Source: JBIKLM01 sp044375105
GTDB taxonomy: Bacteria > Planctomycetota > UBA1135 > GCA-002686595
Direction of reading: 5' to 3'
NCBI GenBank assembly: GCA_044375105.1
Contig: JBILNK010000002.1
Span: 1-64,000, forward strand
Length of the DNA: 64,000 bases
Below the pieces are notes generated by a model, which was not told where the DNA came from, did not search any database, and saw nothing but the letters and a program-made list of their open reading frames with translations. Below, in pieces: positions 39,160 through 48,138 of the stretch (within the stretch, counting starts at the first letter, position 1; each line of letters opens with the position of its first letter). A program made the translations under genes and the position numbers.

Positions 39160-39263
39160 CCGGCTGAGCTGAAATCGGCTCGGGCTGCGCCCGAGCCGAC
39201 CCAACAGCCGGTCCACCGGCCTTCGCGCCCCTGTGTTGGCCGCAAAGGCCCGGACCCGCGCCC
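39160..39263 (+). repeat. Recurrent 3'-end element, copy F (after HEAT protein)
   Basis: This is the cleanest copy. An outer 9-bp stem GACCGGCTG (39158-39166) pairs with CAGCCGGTC (39205-39213). It encloses a perfect 11-bp stem TCGGCTCGGGC (39175-39185) with GCCCGAGCCGA (39189-39199) and loop TGC. A second hairpin pairs GGCCTT-GCG (39218-39227) with CGC-AAGGCC (39241-39250) with one mismatch. The outer stem includes the last base pair of the stop codon. Confidence 0.75.
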
Positions 39264-39782
39264 AGCGCCGAATCCGGCGATCTCGAGGAGCCCGCAGCCG
39301 CCGAAACGAGGCGGCTCCGGGCTCCTCGGCTTTTCGGGCGCCGTCATTCCCCGCCCCTTCGGACGGCTTCCAGCCGTGCTGGCGCGAGGCACCGGGCTGG
39401 ACGGGGCCCGCCAGCCTGGGACCCATGGGCGGCGCTCGGCTCCAGTTCCGCCGCCTCTGCCCCCTGAGCAGGCACCCCGGTTCGATCGGCCGAACGGACC
39501 GGCCCGCGGGCCTCGCACCGGGGCGCGCTCGCCCGCCCTCGGGGGGCCCGAGGCCTCTGGCCTGGAGTCCGAAAAGCACGGCCCGGCGCGCCGGCTTCCC
39601 CGCGGCCTGTCAGGTCCCGTTGCAGCTACGCGCTCGACTGCGATTTCCTGAACCAGGGCGTACGGGGGCAGGCTGGGCGGGGGCTCCTGAGCGGAAGCGC
39701 ACACTGCCCCTTCCCGGGCCGGTTCCCGCGGCCAGGCAGCTCTGGAATGGCAGTTGCTGTACCTTCTGTCGTGAGTCTTCCC
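39160..39782. other. Spacer between the two HEAT-protein genes
   Basis: This 623-base spacer has copy F of the recurrent element in its first 105 bases. The rest is GC-rich with no gene I can support. An earlier in-frame ATG for the next gene exists at 39747. Confidence 0.5.
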
Positions 39783-41993
39783 ATGAGCTGTTCCGGCCTG
39801 ATTGCAGCCTTGCCCCGATCGCTGCCGGGGCTGTTGGTCTGTGTCTGCCTGACCCTCGCGACGCCCCTGCCGAGCGCTTTGGGCCAGGAGGTCGGCAACC
39901 CGTTCCTCGACACCGGCACCGCCGGCAAACTCGGCAGCGGGCGCAGTTCGGGTCCCCAGATCCCGGGCGACACGGTGGGGCCGGGCGCCGGCGGCACCGG
40001 GGGCACCGGGGGCACCGGGGGCACCGGGGGCAGCGGCGGAACGGCGCCGGCCCCCGGGACCGGCTCGGGCAGCTCGGATGGGGCCGCACCCGCCGGGGGT
40101 CCCCAGGGCCTGCCGGTGGGCGGCGCCGGGCCGGGACCGATCCAGGGAGCCCCGGCCACGGGGAGCCCCGCTCCTGCCCCCACGACCGGGGGGGCTCAAA
40201 ATCCCTTCGACTGGACGCGCTGGTTCGACCTGGAGCGCGAAGAGCTGCTTGCCGAGCTGGGCGGGGCTGCGACCCGCGAGACGGGCAGCTACGGATTCTT
40301 CTTGGGACAGGGCAATCAGGAGCCCTCCGCAGTGGGCGAACCGGGCGGGCCGATCGGAGCGCAGATCGTGCCCTTCCTGCTGGATCTCGCCCCCAAGGAT
40401 CTCAGCCTCGACGTGGAGATCGAGTGGATCCTGGCCCTCGGCCGGGTCTGGCCCGTCTCGACCCAAGCACAGCAGGAGCGCATCTCGGAGCGGCTCCTGG
40501 CCGCTCTCAAGCACAAGCAGCGCGGGCATGCGGAGGTGGCCACCCTGGCGCTGGGTGCCACGGGCTCCGAGCGCTTCGTGGTCCCCTTGACGCAGATCCT
40601 CGCCGACAATGCCCAGGGCCGTTCCCTGGTGGCGCTCGGCAGGGTGCCGGAGCGTCAGCGCGCGTTCGCGGCGACGTCCCTGGGTCTGATCGGACGCGCC
40701 AGCGCCCGCGAGGACGTGCGGCGCTACTGCGTCCACCAGCTGGCGCTGTGGACCGAGGGCGGCGAATCGATCCCGGACGTGATGGCTGCGGCCCTGCTCG
40801 GGCTGTCCGCGATTCCCCTGGAGCGCATCCCGAGCCTGGATCCCGCCGGGGTCGCCGAGGCCCCCAGCCAGTCGCGCACCGCCCAGCTGCGCCTGATCCT
40901 AGAGCGCTTCGATCGCCGCGCCCCGCCGCAGGCCCTGTGGTTCGCGCCCGGCGCCGTGGCGCGCTTGCTCGCGGACCTTCCGGAGGCGTCCCGGGAGACC
41001 TTCCTGGCCACGACCTGGCCGGCCTTCGAGGCGACCTTCGTGCGCTCGCGGCGCCCCTCCCCTTGGGATCGCGCCGGGGCGGCCGTGGCCCTGGGCCAAA
41101 TCGCTCGCCTGGGCTCCGGGGAATTCGACCGGGACCTGCGCGACCTGCTGCTCGAACTGGCGGGGGACGCCGACGACGCGGTCAAGCAGTTGGCCTTCCT
41201 GTCCCTTGGCCGCGTCGCGGCGCGCCCCGGGGTCGGTGCGGAGGGTGGCATCGAGCTGGAAGGCCTCGAGCCGATCCTGGACGTGCTCATGGCGCGTGCC
41301 CAGCGCGGGGCTTCGACCCTGCGCTCCGCAGCGCTGATCGGCCTGGGGCTGGCCCGCCGGGGCCTCGATCGCCGGGGCCTGCAAGCTCCGGAGTCGATCG
41401 ACAAGCTGCTCTACGACGCCCTGGATCGCGGTTCCGACCCGCTGCTGGCCTCGGCTGCGGTGATGGCGGCGGGACTCGCCGCTCAGCCCGAGATGGGCGA
41501 GCGCTTGGCGCAGACCTACGCCGCGCTGCCTGCCCAGGGGGGGCTGCGCGCGCGCGCCGCCTACGGCGTCGCCCTGCATCAAGGGCTGCGCGGCCGGGCG
41601 CTGCTGCGGGAGGAACTCAGCCGCGGCGTGAACGAGGCTGCGGTGGTGACGGGGCTGGCCCGCGCCCTGCTGCTGATGGGCGATCCAGAGGTCCTCGGGG
41701 ATGCCCAGCGGGAGTTCAACGTCGGCGCTTCGATCCCCCGCCGCTTGGGCTGGGTCGATGCCCTGGGACTCGCCGGCGGTCGCGCCGCCCTGCCGCTCCT
41801 GTTGGGCTGGGCGGCGCCGAATGGCGGCGAGCCCAGCGTGGTGCGCGCGCGCGCCGTGCGCGCGCTGGGCCTGCTGGCCGCGCCGGGGGCCGGCGACTGG
41901 GCGCGGTCCCTGGCTCGCGTGCTGAATCCCCTGGCCCCGCTGGTGACCTTCAGCGATCCCTTCCAGGGCGGCATCCTCGACCTGGCGCCCTGA
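39783..41993 (+). CDS. Secreted HEAT-repeat protein, paralogue of the preceding HEAT gene
   Basis: This 736-residue exported protein has a signal peptide ending PSALGQE. A Gly/Thr-rich linker contains four or five GGT repeats (encoded by GGCACCGGG units at about 39994-40030). Then comes the shared module ETGSYGFFLGQGNQEP and a helical HEAT-type solenoid. It is less regular than its neighbour. Shared order and the FFLG-GN motif show the two genes are duplicates. The start at 39783 gives the cleanest signal peptide; an ATG at 39747 would add 12 residues. Function unknown, probably a periplasmic or surface scaffold. Confidence 0.8.
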   Translation: MSCSGLIAALPRSLPGLLVCVCLTLATPLPSALGQEVGNPFLDTGTAGKLGSGRSSGPQIPGDTVGPGAGGTGGTGGTGGTGGSGGTAPAPGTGSGSSDGAAPAGGPQGLPVGGAGPGPIQGAPATGSPAPAPTTGGAQNPFDWTRWFDLEREELLAELGGAATRETGSYGFFLGQGNQEPSAVGEPGGPIGAQIVPFLLDLAPKDLSLDVEIEWILALGRVWPVSTQAQQERISERLLAALKHKQRGHAEVATLALGATGSERFVVPLTQILADNAQGRSLVALGRVPERQRAFAATSLGLIGRASAREDVRRYCVHQLALWTEGGESIPDVMAAALLGLSAIPLERIPSLDPAGVAEAPSQSRTAQLRLILERFDRRAPPQALWFAPGAVARLLADLPEASRETFLATTWPAFEATFVRSRRPSPWDRAGAAVALGQIARLGSGEFDRDLRDLLLELAGDADDAVKQLAFLSLGRVAARPGVGAEGGIELEGLEPILDVLMARAQRGASTLRSAALIGLGLARRGLDRRGLQAPESIDKLLYDALDRGSDPLLASAAVMAAGLAAQPEMGERLAQTYAALPAQGGLRARAAYGVALHQGLRGRALLREELSRGVNEAAVVTGLARALLLMGDPEVLGDAQREFNVGASIPRRLGWVDALGLAGGRAALPLLLGWAAPNGGEPSVVRARAVRALGLLAAPGAGDWARSLARVLNPLAPLVTFSDPFQGGILDLAP

Positions 41994-42025
41994 GCGGGCT
42001 CCCTCGACCGTGCTCGTGGGCCTTG

Positions 42026-42063
42026 CTCGTCGACCGGTCTCGTCGACCGGTCTCGTCGACCGG
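42026..42063. repeat. Three 13-bp tandem repeats
   Basis: CTCGTCGACCGGT occurs twice in a row, followed by a third unit that differs only at its last base. The units contain GTCGAC palindromes and lie between convergent genes, just after the HEAT gene. They can also pair with one another. Confidence 0.85.
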
Positions 42064-42260
42064 GAGGCCCAGCGTGCAGTTGCAACCGCAGCGCGGGTGA
42101 ACCCGCCAGGCGCGGCGGGGTTTCGAGCCGCCAACGGCCGGCCCTGGAGGCTTGGGCTGGGTCTTTGAAGGCGCGGCGCCAGAGAACGAGGCGGGGCTGC
42201 CGCCGGGGCGCGAGCTCAGCGCCGACGCGCTCGAGCCCTGGGCGACCGGCAGGCTCCTGA

Positions 42261-44447
42261 TCAGCGGACGCGCACGGGCAGCAGCGCGGCAGCCAGCAGC
42301 GCGCCGATCCCCGCGGCCCACAGGGACCAGCTGCGGCCGCGGCTTAAGGCTTGCGCGCAGAGCGCCTCCTGGCGATCGAGTTCGGCGCAGCGCCGCGCGT
42401 AGCCGTCGAAACTCTCCTGCCAAGCGCCGAGGTTGGGCTCGCCCCGGGCATGGGCGGTTTCCAGTTCGCGACGCAGGCGCTCCAGGGCGCTGCGCGCATC
42501 GCTCGTCCGGGCGATCCACAGGGCCGCATTGGCGCCCCACCAGGCCAGCTCCAGCTGCTCGGGAGTGCCGCGGGGGGCCGGGGGCAGTCCGCGGATCGAG
42601 GCTTCCAGGGCCAGGTCATAGCGGCCCGCGCGGTGCCACAGGCGGGCTAGCTCGAGCTCGCGAGGGATCCCGGCGGGGGCCGCTTCGAACTGTTCGCGGG
42701 CGGCCTCCAGCTCGCCCGCCGCCAAGAGGCTGCGGCCCCGCTCCAGCGCCAGATCCTCTCCGCCCGCTTTGGCAAGGGGATCCTGTTCAGGGGGGACGCT
42801 TCGGCGCCCATCGGCGGCGCGCCGCAGCGCGCGCTGCTGCGCGCTGGCCAGGCCCGAGCGATCGTCGCTCGCCAGGACCCGCGGTTCGAACCAGGCGAGG
42901 CCTGCAAGCCCTCGGCTGGCGATCTCGGGTAGCAGTTCCGCTGGAGCGTTCAGGAAGGCGGGCGAGCGCGGGACCACCGGCTCCCGGCGGCGGCTCCCGA
43001 AGAGGATCGCGTTGCGCGAATTCTTGACGGCGACGGCCAAGGTGCGCGCTTCGAGACCCGCCGCGGCGCTGGCGCCCAGGATGCCCAACACGGGGTCCTC
43101 GAGATCGAAGGCCCCCACGTTGACCGCCAGGTGACCCTCGGCTTCGAGCAGCTCCCCCAGCAGCTGGAAGTGCTCGACCGTGCCGAGGTGCTCGGGCACC
43201 TCCATCTGGTTCGCGTAGCAATCGAGCACGATCAGATCGAAGCGTGCGCCGCGACGGCGCAGGGCCTCCGCGGCTGCCCGGGCATCGAGGCCGGCGACGA
43301 CCTCCAGGGCGCCGCCGGGGGCTGGCAGATCGAGGTGTTCGCGGGCCAGCTCGACCACCACCGGATCCAGTTCGACGCCGACCCCCGAAGGCCGCCAGCC
43401 GGGCGGCAACGCGCCTTGGAGCACGCGCCAGGCGCTGCCCGCTCCCAGGCCGAGCAGCAGCACGCGATAGTCCCGCGGCGCCGGATCGGCGCTGGCGCGC
43501 CACCAGGCGGGCAGGACGAAGTAGTTGTAATAAAAGCCCGGGGGCAGCAACCCGGGCTCGGGCGCCCACACGGACTGGAACGAATCGCTGTGTTCGTTCA
43601 CGGCCAGATAGCGCAATCCGCTCTCTGCTTCGGCGAGCACCCGCACCTGGGCGTAAGGGGATTCGCGCTCGTCGATCAGCTCGAGCCCAGCGCGCAGGGC
43701 ACGCCGCGGCGGCTCGGGCACGGCCCAGAGCAGCCCCAGCGGAATCAGCAGCAAAGCCCCTGGGGTCTTCAGGCCGCTGCTCCACAGGGCCCCGATGGCA
43801 AGCAGCAGCAGCACGCCCGCGGCTCCCACATGGGTGTTGGTCACGCCCAGATTGGGCAGCAGCCAGTAATGCGTGGCGAAGGTGCCCAGCAGGCTCCCGA
43901 GGGTCGAGGCCGCGAAAACCAGGCCGCCCGCCTGGCCCGCGTGGGCTCCCGTGCGCCGCGCCAGGGATTCGACCACCAGGGGCCCCAGGCTGCCGAGCAG
44001 CACGGCCGGCGGCAGGAAGCAGCACAGGGAGGTGGCCAGGCTGCCCCGCTCGAGCAGGCGCGCCGCATCCGCCAGGCTGAGCGCTTCGGGCAGCAACAGG
44101 CTGGAAAGGCGCTGCACCAGCCAGGGGAGCGCTGCGGTCAGGGCGCCCGCCAGCAGGAGCTGCAGGCCGAGCCGGCGGGCCGGCGCGGGACCCAGGGAGA
44201 GCCGGGCCCCCAGGGCGTAGCCGAGGGCCAGGCCGAGCAGCAGCACCCCGATCACGTGGGTCCAGACCGAGAGGGCCGTGCCGAAGTAGGGCGCCAGCAG
44301 GCGCACCGCCGACAGCTCGACTACCATGGTGACCGCGCCGCCCACCAGGGCGAGCAGCAGCCAGCACCAGGCCCAGCCGAAGCGCACTGGCCGAGCCCCC
44401 GCGGAGTCCTGGCCGCCCCGGGAGTCTCCCGTCGATCGAGGGCTCAT
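42261..44447 (-). CDS. Membrane-embedded spermidine-synthase-like protein with C-terminal TPR region
   Basis: This 728-residue protein has roughly 250 N-terminal residues of hydrophobic helices (for example WAWCWLLLALVGGAVTMVVEL and HVIGVLLLGLALGYALGARL). A spermidine-synthase-like Rossmann domain follows, with SAM-binding VLLLGLGAGSAWRVL (about residue 328) and the catalytic-region strand DLIVLDCYANQMEVPEHL (about 407). A helical TPR-like region then leads to a final membrane helix. Similar fused transporter-like/spermidine synthases are widespread, but their substrate is generally unclear. The N-terminal region contains the family phrase ELSAVRLLAPYFGTALSVW. An ATG at 44483 is also possible. 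Confidence 0.85.
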   Translation of the reverse strand: MSPRSTGDSRGGQDSAGARPVRFGWAWCWLLLALVGGAVTMVVELSAVRLLAPYFGTALSVWTHVIGVLLLGLALGYALGARLSLGPAPARRLGLQLLLAGALTAALPWLVQRLSSLLLPEALSLADAARLLERGSLATSLCCFLPPAVLLGSLGPLVVESLARRTGAHAGQAGGLVFAASTLGSLLGTFATHYWLLPNLGVTNTHVGAAGVLLLLAIGALWSSGLKTPGALLLIPLGLLWAVPEPPRRALRAGLELIDERESPYAQVRVLAEAESGLRYLAVNEHSDSFQSVWAPEPGLLPPGFYYNYFVLPAWWRASADPAPRDYRVLLLGLGAGSAWRVLQGALPPGWRPSGVGVELDPVVVELAREHLDLPAPGGALEVVAGLDARAAAEALRRRGARFDLIVLDCYANQMEVPEHLGTVEHFQLLGELLEAEGHLAVNVGAFDLEDPVLGILGASAAAGLEARTLAVAVKNSRNAILFGSRRREPVVPRSPAFLNAPAELLPEIASRGLAGLAWFEPRVLASDDRSGLASAQQRALRRAADGRRSVPPEQDPLAKAGGEDLALERGRSLLAAGELEAAREQFEAAPAGIPRELELARLWHRAGRYDLALEASIRGLPPAPRGTPEQLELAWWGANAALWIARTSDARSALERLRRELETAHARGEPNLGAWQESFDGYARRCAELDRQEALCAQALSRGRSWSLWAAGIGALLAAALLPVRVR

Positions 44448-44532
44448 CGGGCCAGGCCCGCCCCCGCCCTCGGCACGCGCCAATCGCCCCGCTGGCCCCG
44501 GGCCCAGCCCGGGGCACGCTCGCTGAGCGAGC

Positions 44533-45894
44533 TCACTCGCTGGCCTTGGCGGGCGCCGTGAACTCCATGCGCCAGCTGGCCGTGTAGGCCCGGCCCCGGT
44601 CGCCCACGAGCGCCGCCCGGTCGAGCATGGCGCGCAAATTCGGGGCGAACTTGCTCTCCTGCTCCGTGCCGTTGATCACCACCCGCACCGGCTTCGACAG
44701 ATCGAGCAGCCGATCGTTGAGCATCAGACGCACGTGCGAGAAGCCTTCGCCGGTGATGCGCACCAGGTTGTTGCTGCGGTCGATCTCGGCGCTGAGCTGG
44801 GACTTGCCGTCGACGGCGAAGCCTTCCACGTTGAGCCAGTAGGCATCCATGGCCTCCGGTTTGCCCGGGCTGAAGCGCACCCGCGTGGGGTGCGCCGTGC
44901 GGCGCTGTTGCTGGGCCCAGGCCCAGATGCCAGGCAGCTGCGGATCGGCGATCACGGTGACGGTCTTGTCGCCCAGCTCGCGCGCTTGCGCCTCGAATTG
45001 GCTGGCGTTGCCGCCCGCTCCGGCGAACAGGACCGCCAGATTGCTGAAATTGGTCGCCGGGGTGTTGCCCAGGTCCCCCGCCCGCGCGATCGCCGCGCCG
45101 AAGACGTGCGGGTACAGCGAAGCGATTTCGATCGCCGTCTGGGCGCCGCGGGCATGGCCCGCGATCAGCACGCGGTTGGGATCGATGCTGTAGGCGCGCG
45201 AAACCTGTCGGATCACCTGCATGGCGCTGGCCACGCCACCCGCTTGCCCGCGCGAGCCGATCGCGCCCCAGTCCGCGACATTCCCGGGCATGCCCACCAC
45301 CGCCACGATGGCCTGCTCCAGCATGCCGGGCTCGGTCCATTGCTCGCGCAGGGCCACCTCGGGAGCCTTGCCCTGCTCCGGGATCACCAGCAGCAGCGGA
45401 TAGGGGCCGTTCTTGACCCGATAGGACTTGGGCGCGTGCACCGCGTAGCGGATCGTGTCGCCCCAGGCTCCGGTGAAGGAGTTGAGCGCGATCTTGCCCT
45501 TTTCGACGTTGTCCGAGCGTTCGTCGGCCGCGATCATGGCGCGCTCGAGATCGGCGATCAGCTCGACGGCCCGGCGGCCCTTGAGCTTCTTTTCGATCGC
45601 TTCCGTGACCTTCTCGATCTCGTCCAGGGCCTCCAGGGTGCCCTCGCGTTTCTGGGCGGCCTGGAAGTAGCCCTGGAAGGCCTTGGTCAACTTCTTGAGT
45701 TCCCCGTCCGCCAGGACAGGCTTGAAGGCGTCCTCGGCCGCCGCCTCGGGGGCCTTGGGCGCCTCCCCCGCGGGCGCCGGTTCCTGGGGCGTGGGCTCCT
45801 GCGGGCTGCCGTCTTGGGCCTGGGCCGGGGACCCGAACCAAAGCGGGCAAAGCAGGGCTGCGATCAGGGCCGAAAGCTGCGGAAGTCTGGCCAT
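44533..45894 (-). CDS. Secreted alpha/beta-hydrolase-like protein lacking the catalytic serine
   Basis: This 453-residue protein has a signal peptide (LSALIAALLCPLWFGSPAQAQ), a Pro/Glu-rich linker and an acidic helical segment. An esterase-like alpha/beta-hydrolase domain follows: RYAVHAPKSYRV, YPLLLVIPEQG and IVAVVGMPGNVADWG. The nucleophile elbow reads LIAGHARGAQTA, where the family has GxSxG, so the serine is replaced by alanine at about residue 248. It may therefore be a binding protein rather than an enzyme. A C-terminal segment (LNVEGFAVDGKSQLSAEIDR and onwards) resembles a beta-sandwich add-on. The ATG at 45894 gives the best signal peptide. Confidence 0.78.
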   Translation of the reverse strand: MARLPQLSALIAALLCPLWFGSPAQAQDGSPQEPTPQEPAPAGEAPKAPEAAAEDAFKPVLADGELKKLTKAFQGYFQAAQKREGTLEALDEIEKVTEAIEKKLKGRRAVELIADLERAMIAADERSDNVEKGKIALNSFTGAWGDTIRYAVHAPKSYRVKNGPYPLLLVIPEQGKAPEVALREQWTEPGMLEQAIVAVVGMPGNVADWGAIGSRGQAGGVASAMQVIRQVSRAYSIDPNRVLIAGHARGAQTAIEIASLYPHVFGAAIARAGDLGNTPATNFSNLAVLFAGAGGNASQFEAQARELGDKTVTVIADPQLPGIWAWAQQQRRTAHPTRVRFSPGKPEAMDAYWLNVEGFAVDGKSQLSAEIDRSNNLVRITGEGFSHVRLMLNDRLLDLSKPVRVVINGTEQESKFAPNLRAMLDRAALVGDRGRAYTASWRMEFTAPAKASE

Positions 45895-46270
45895 GGGGCG
45901 GGTCCTGGGCATGGACATGGGCGGCGAAACGGCGGGTTCGAGGGAGCCGGGAGCGGACCGGGAGAGGATACGGAGCGGCCCCGGGGACCCATAGGGCGGG
46001 CCGCGCCCAAAGCAACCGCTCCCCGGGCGAGCGAACCGGCGCCCCGAGCGCCCGGGGGCTTGTCGGGACCGCCACATCCCTGGGTCGGCAGCCCTCAAAA
46101 GCGGCCCCCGGCGCTCTGATCGCGCGGGGCGCGAGGCGCCCCGCGGTGCAGAGCTGCTGAGACCCAAAAGGCCGGCCCCGCTCGCCAGCGAGCCGGGGCC
46201 CGCAGCTCGCTGCTCCCCTGCCCGGCACGTCCGCTCTGGCCCGGGTCCTATGGCCCGGTCCGCGACGGGA
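45895..46270. other. Spacer between the TPR gene and the hydrolase-like gene
   Basis: This 376-base spacer should contain the leftward promoter of the hydrolase-like gene. I see no clear two-box promoter and no gene. A second in-frame ATG for the hydrolase lies at 45918. Confidence 0.4.
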
Positions 46271-46915
46271 TCAGCCGCCGCCGGTCCCCGCGCCCGCCGG
46301 CTCCGGACCCAAGAGGCACAGGGCCCAGCCGGCCAAGCTCCAAGGCGGGGGCGGGTCCCGATCCACCCCCTGGCGGAACAGGGCCAGGGCCGCCTCCCGC
46401 TGGCCTTGCTGGAGGCGCAGCCGAGCCAGGGAGAGCCCGGCGTTTTCGGATCCCAGCCGCAGGGCCCGCGCCAGGGCGCTGCCGGCCGAGGCGCTTCGGC
46501 CGCGGGCGAGTTCGAGCAGTCCGAGTTGATTCCAGAGCTCCGCGGGCGCCTCCGACAGGCGCAGCTGCTGCAGGAGCACGCCCTCGGCGGCGTCCAGCCG
46601 TCCCAGGCGGATTTCGGTCAGCGACAGATCCAGGGCGCTCCAGTCGGCGCGCACCGCGCCGTGCAGGGCCAGCTGCAGCGGATAGGCCGCCGGGTAGCGC
46701 CCCGCGGCGATGTGTTCCCGGGCGCGGTCGAAGGCCGTCTGCTGGATCGACAAGGCCGGCGCTTGGCCACGGGACTGGGCCGCGGTCAGGGCCTCGACCA
46801 GCTCCGCATCCGCGCTCGAGCCTTCCTGGGGCGCGGAACCCACCGGCTGGAAGAGCAGCGCCAGGAGCCCGAGCCCCAGGCAGGCGCTGCAGGCCCCGCG
46901 CGCCCGGGCCTTCAT
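46271..46915 (-). CDS. Exported TPR protein coupled to purM
   Basis: This 214-residue protein begins with a hydrophobic signal (ACSACLGLGLLALLFQPVGSA). Helical repeats follow (HIAAGRYPAAYPLQLALHGAV, LRLGRLDAAEGVLLQQL, RLQQGQREAALALFRQG) that fit TPR units. Its ATG overlaps the purM stop by four bases (ATGA), so the two are probably translated together, although their roles are not obviously linked. The function is unknown. Confidence 0.72.
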   Translation of the reverse strand: MKARARGACSACLGLGLLALLFQPVGSAPQEGSSADAELVEALTAAQSRGQAPALSIQQTAFDRAREHIAAGRYPAAYPLQLALHGAVRADWSALDLSLTEIRLGRLDAAEGVLLQQLRLSEAPAELWNQLGLLELARGRSASAGSALARALRLGSENAGLSLARLRLQQGQREAALALFRQGVDRDPPPPWSLAGWALCLLGPEPAGAGTGGG

Positions 46916-47952
46916 GCGCTGTAGCGCACCAGGCCGGTCCCCGGGCGCACCTCGCCGATCTCGAAAGCCTGCTCGCCCGAGGCCGCCAGGTGGCGCAGGC
47001 ACGCGGCGACCTCAGAGGGCTCCACCAGCAGGACCGCGCCGACGCCCATGTTGAAGGCCCGGAAGGCCTCGTCGCGCTCGACGGCGCCGTCGCGCGTCAG
47101 GAGCTCGAACAGCCCAGGCAGCTTCCAGGCCGTGCGATCGATGATCGCATCGGTCTGGCCCAGCACCCGATTGACGTTGCCGGGCAATCCGCCCCCGGTG
47201 ATGTGCGCCCAAGCGGCCAGTCGCCGCTCGACGATCAGGGGGCGCAGGGCCTTCAAGTAGCAGCGGTGCGGGGCCAGCAGCGCCTCCTGGACCGTGCGCC
47301 CGCCGAGCTCGGCGGGCCGGTCGGACAGAGAGAGTCCGAAGCGCTCGAAGATCAGCTTGCGCGCCAGGGAATAGCCATTGGTGTGCAGGCCGTCGGAAGC
47401 CAGGCCGATCAGGCGCTGTCCCGCCCGCACTCGGGAGCCGTCCAGGATGTTCTCCCGCTCCACGGCTCCGACGATGGTCCCCACCAGGTCGAAATCGCCG
47501 TCGTGGTACGTGCCCGGCATCTCGGCGGTCTCGCCGCCGATCAGCGCGAGACCATGGTCCTTGCAGGCCTTGGCGCAGCCTTCGATCAGACCGGCGACGA
47601 TGCGCGGGTCGAGCTGCCCGATGCCCACGTAATCCAGGAAGAACAGGGGGTAGGCGCCCTGGCAGAGGATGTCGTTGATGCAGTGCTGGACCAGGTCGCG
47701 GCCGACCGTGTCGTAGATGCGCGCGCGCTTGGCGACATCGAGCTTGGTTCCCACGCCGTCGGTGGAGGCCACCAGCACCGTGTCGCCGGCGCCCACCTTG
47801 GCCGGGTCGAACAGCCCGCCGAACAGGCCCACGTCGGCCATCACGCCCGGGGTGAAACTGGCGCGGATGGCCTGCTTGGCCCGGCGCAAGGCGTCTTCCT
47901 TGGCGTCGATGTCGACGCCCGCGTCGCGGTAGCTGATCGGGGATTGGGTCAT
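46912..47952 (-). CDS. purM: Phosphoribosylformylglycinamidine cyclo-ligase
   Basis: PurM (AIR synthetase) closes the imidazole ring with ATP in purine synthesis. The 346-residue protein has the family motifs SYRDAGVDIDAKEDAL, VASTDGVGTKLDVAKRA, IGGETAEMPGTYHDGDFDLVG and HITGGGLPGNVNRVL. Length is normal. It is divergent from dxr with 186 bases between them, and its stop overlaps the start of the TPR gene. Confidence 0.96.
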   Translation of the reverse strand: MTQSPISYRDAGVDIDAKEDALRRAKQAIRASFTPGVMADVGLFGGLFDPAKVGAGDTVLVASTDGVGTKLDVAKRARIYDTVGRDLVQHCINDILCQGAYPLFFLDYVGIGQLDPRIVAGLIEGCAKACKDHGLALIGGETAEMPGTYHDGDFDLVGTIVGAVERENILDGSRVRAGQRLIGLASDGLHTNGYSLARKLIFERFGLSLSDRPAELGGRTVQEALLAPHRCYLKALRPLIVERRLAAWAHITGGGLPGNVNRVLGQTDAIIDRTAWKLPGLFELLTRDGAVERDEAFRAFNMGVGAVLLVEPSEVAACLRHLAASGEQAFEIGEVRPGTGLVRYSA

Positions 47953-48077
47953 GCGGCGAGGATCCTTCGGGCCGGCGGCCCCTGGGGCGCGGCGGCGCGG
48001 GCCCGCGAGCGCCCATCCTGGCGTCGAGGGCCGCGGAAAGGAAGGGCTGGCGCAGGGCTCGCCGACGGGCTCTGGCT

Positions 48078-48107
48078 CTGACGGCCGGCGGCCTCCGTCG
48101 CTACAGT
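48078..48107 (+). promoter_or_regulatory. Possible promoter of dxr
   Basis: CTGACG (48078-48083) and TACAGT (48102-48107) are 18 bases apart and each match the housekeeping consensus at four of six positions. They lie about 32 bases before the dxr ATG, in the purM-dxr divergent region. Confidence 0.45.
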
Positions 48108-48138
48108 CTGGCCGGGCGCCGCGCCCTGCCCCCCCGCG

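Noticed and set aside
39994..40032. GGCACCGGG repeats as a CRISPR or mobile array
   Set aside because: They are in frame and encode a Gly-Thr linker in a secreted protein.
42152..43027. Rightward frame overlapping the spermidine-synthase-like gene
   Set aside because: It is a shadow of the leftward gene, which has clear domain motifs.
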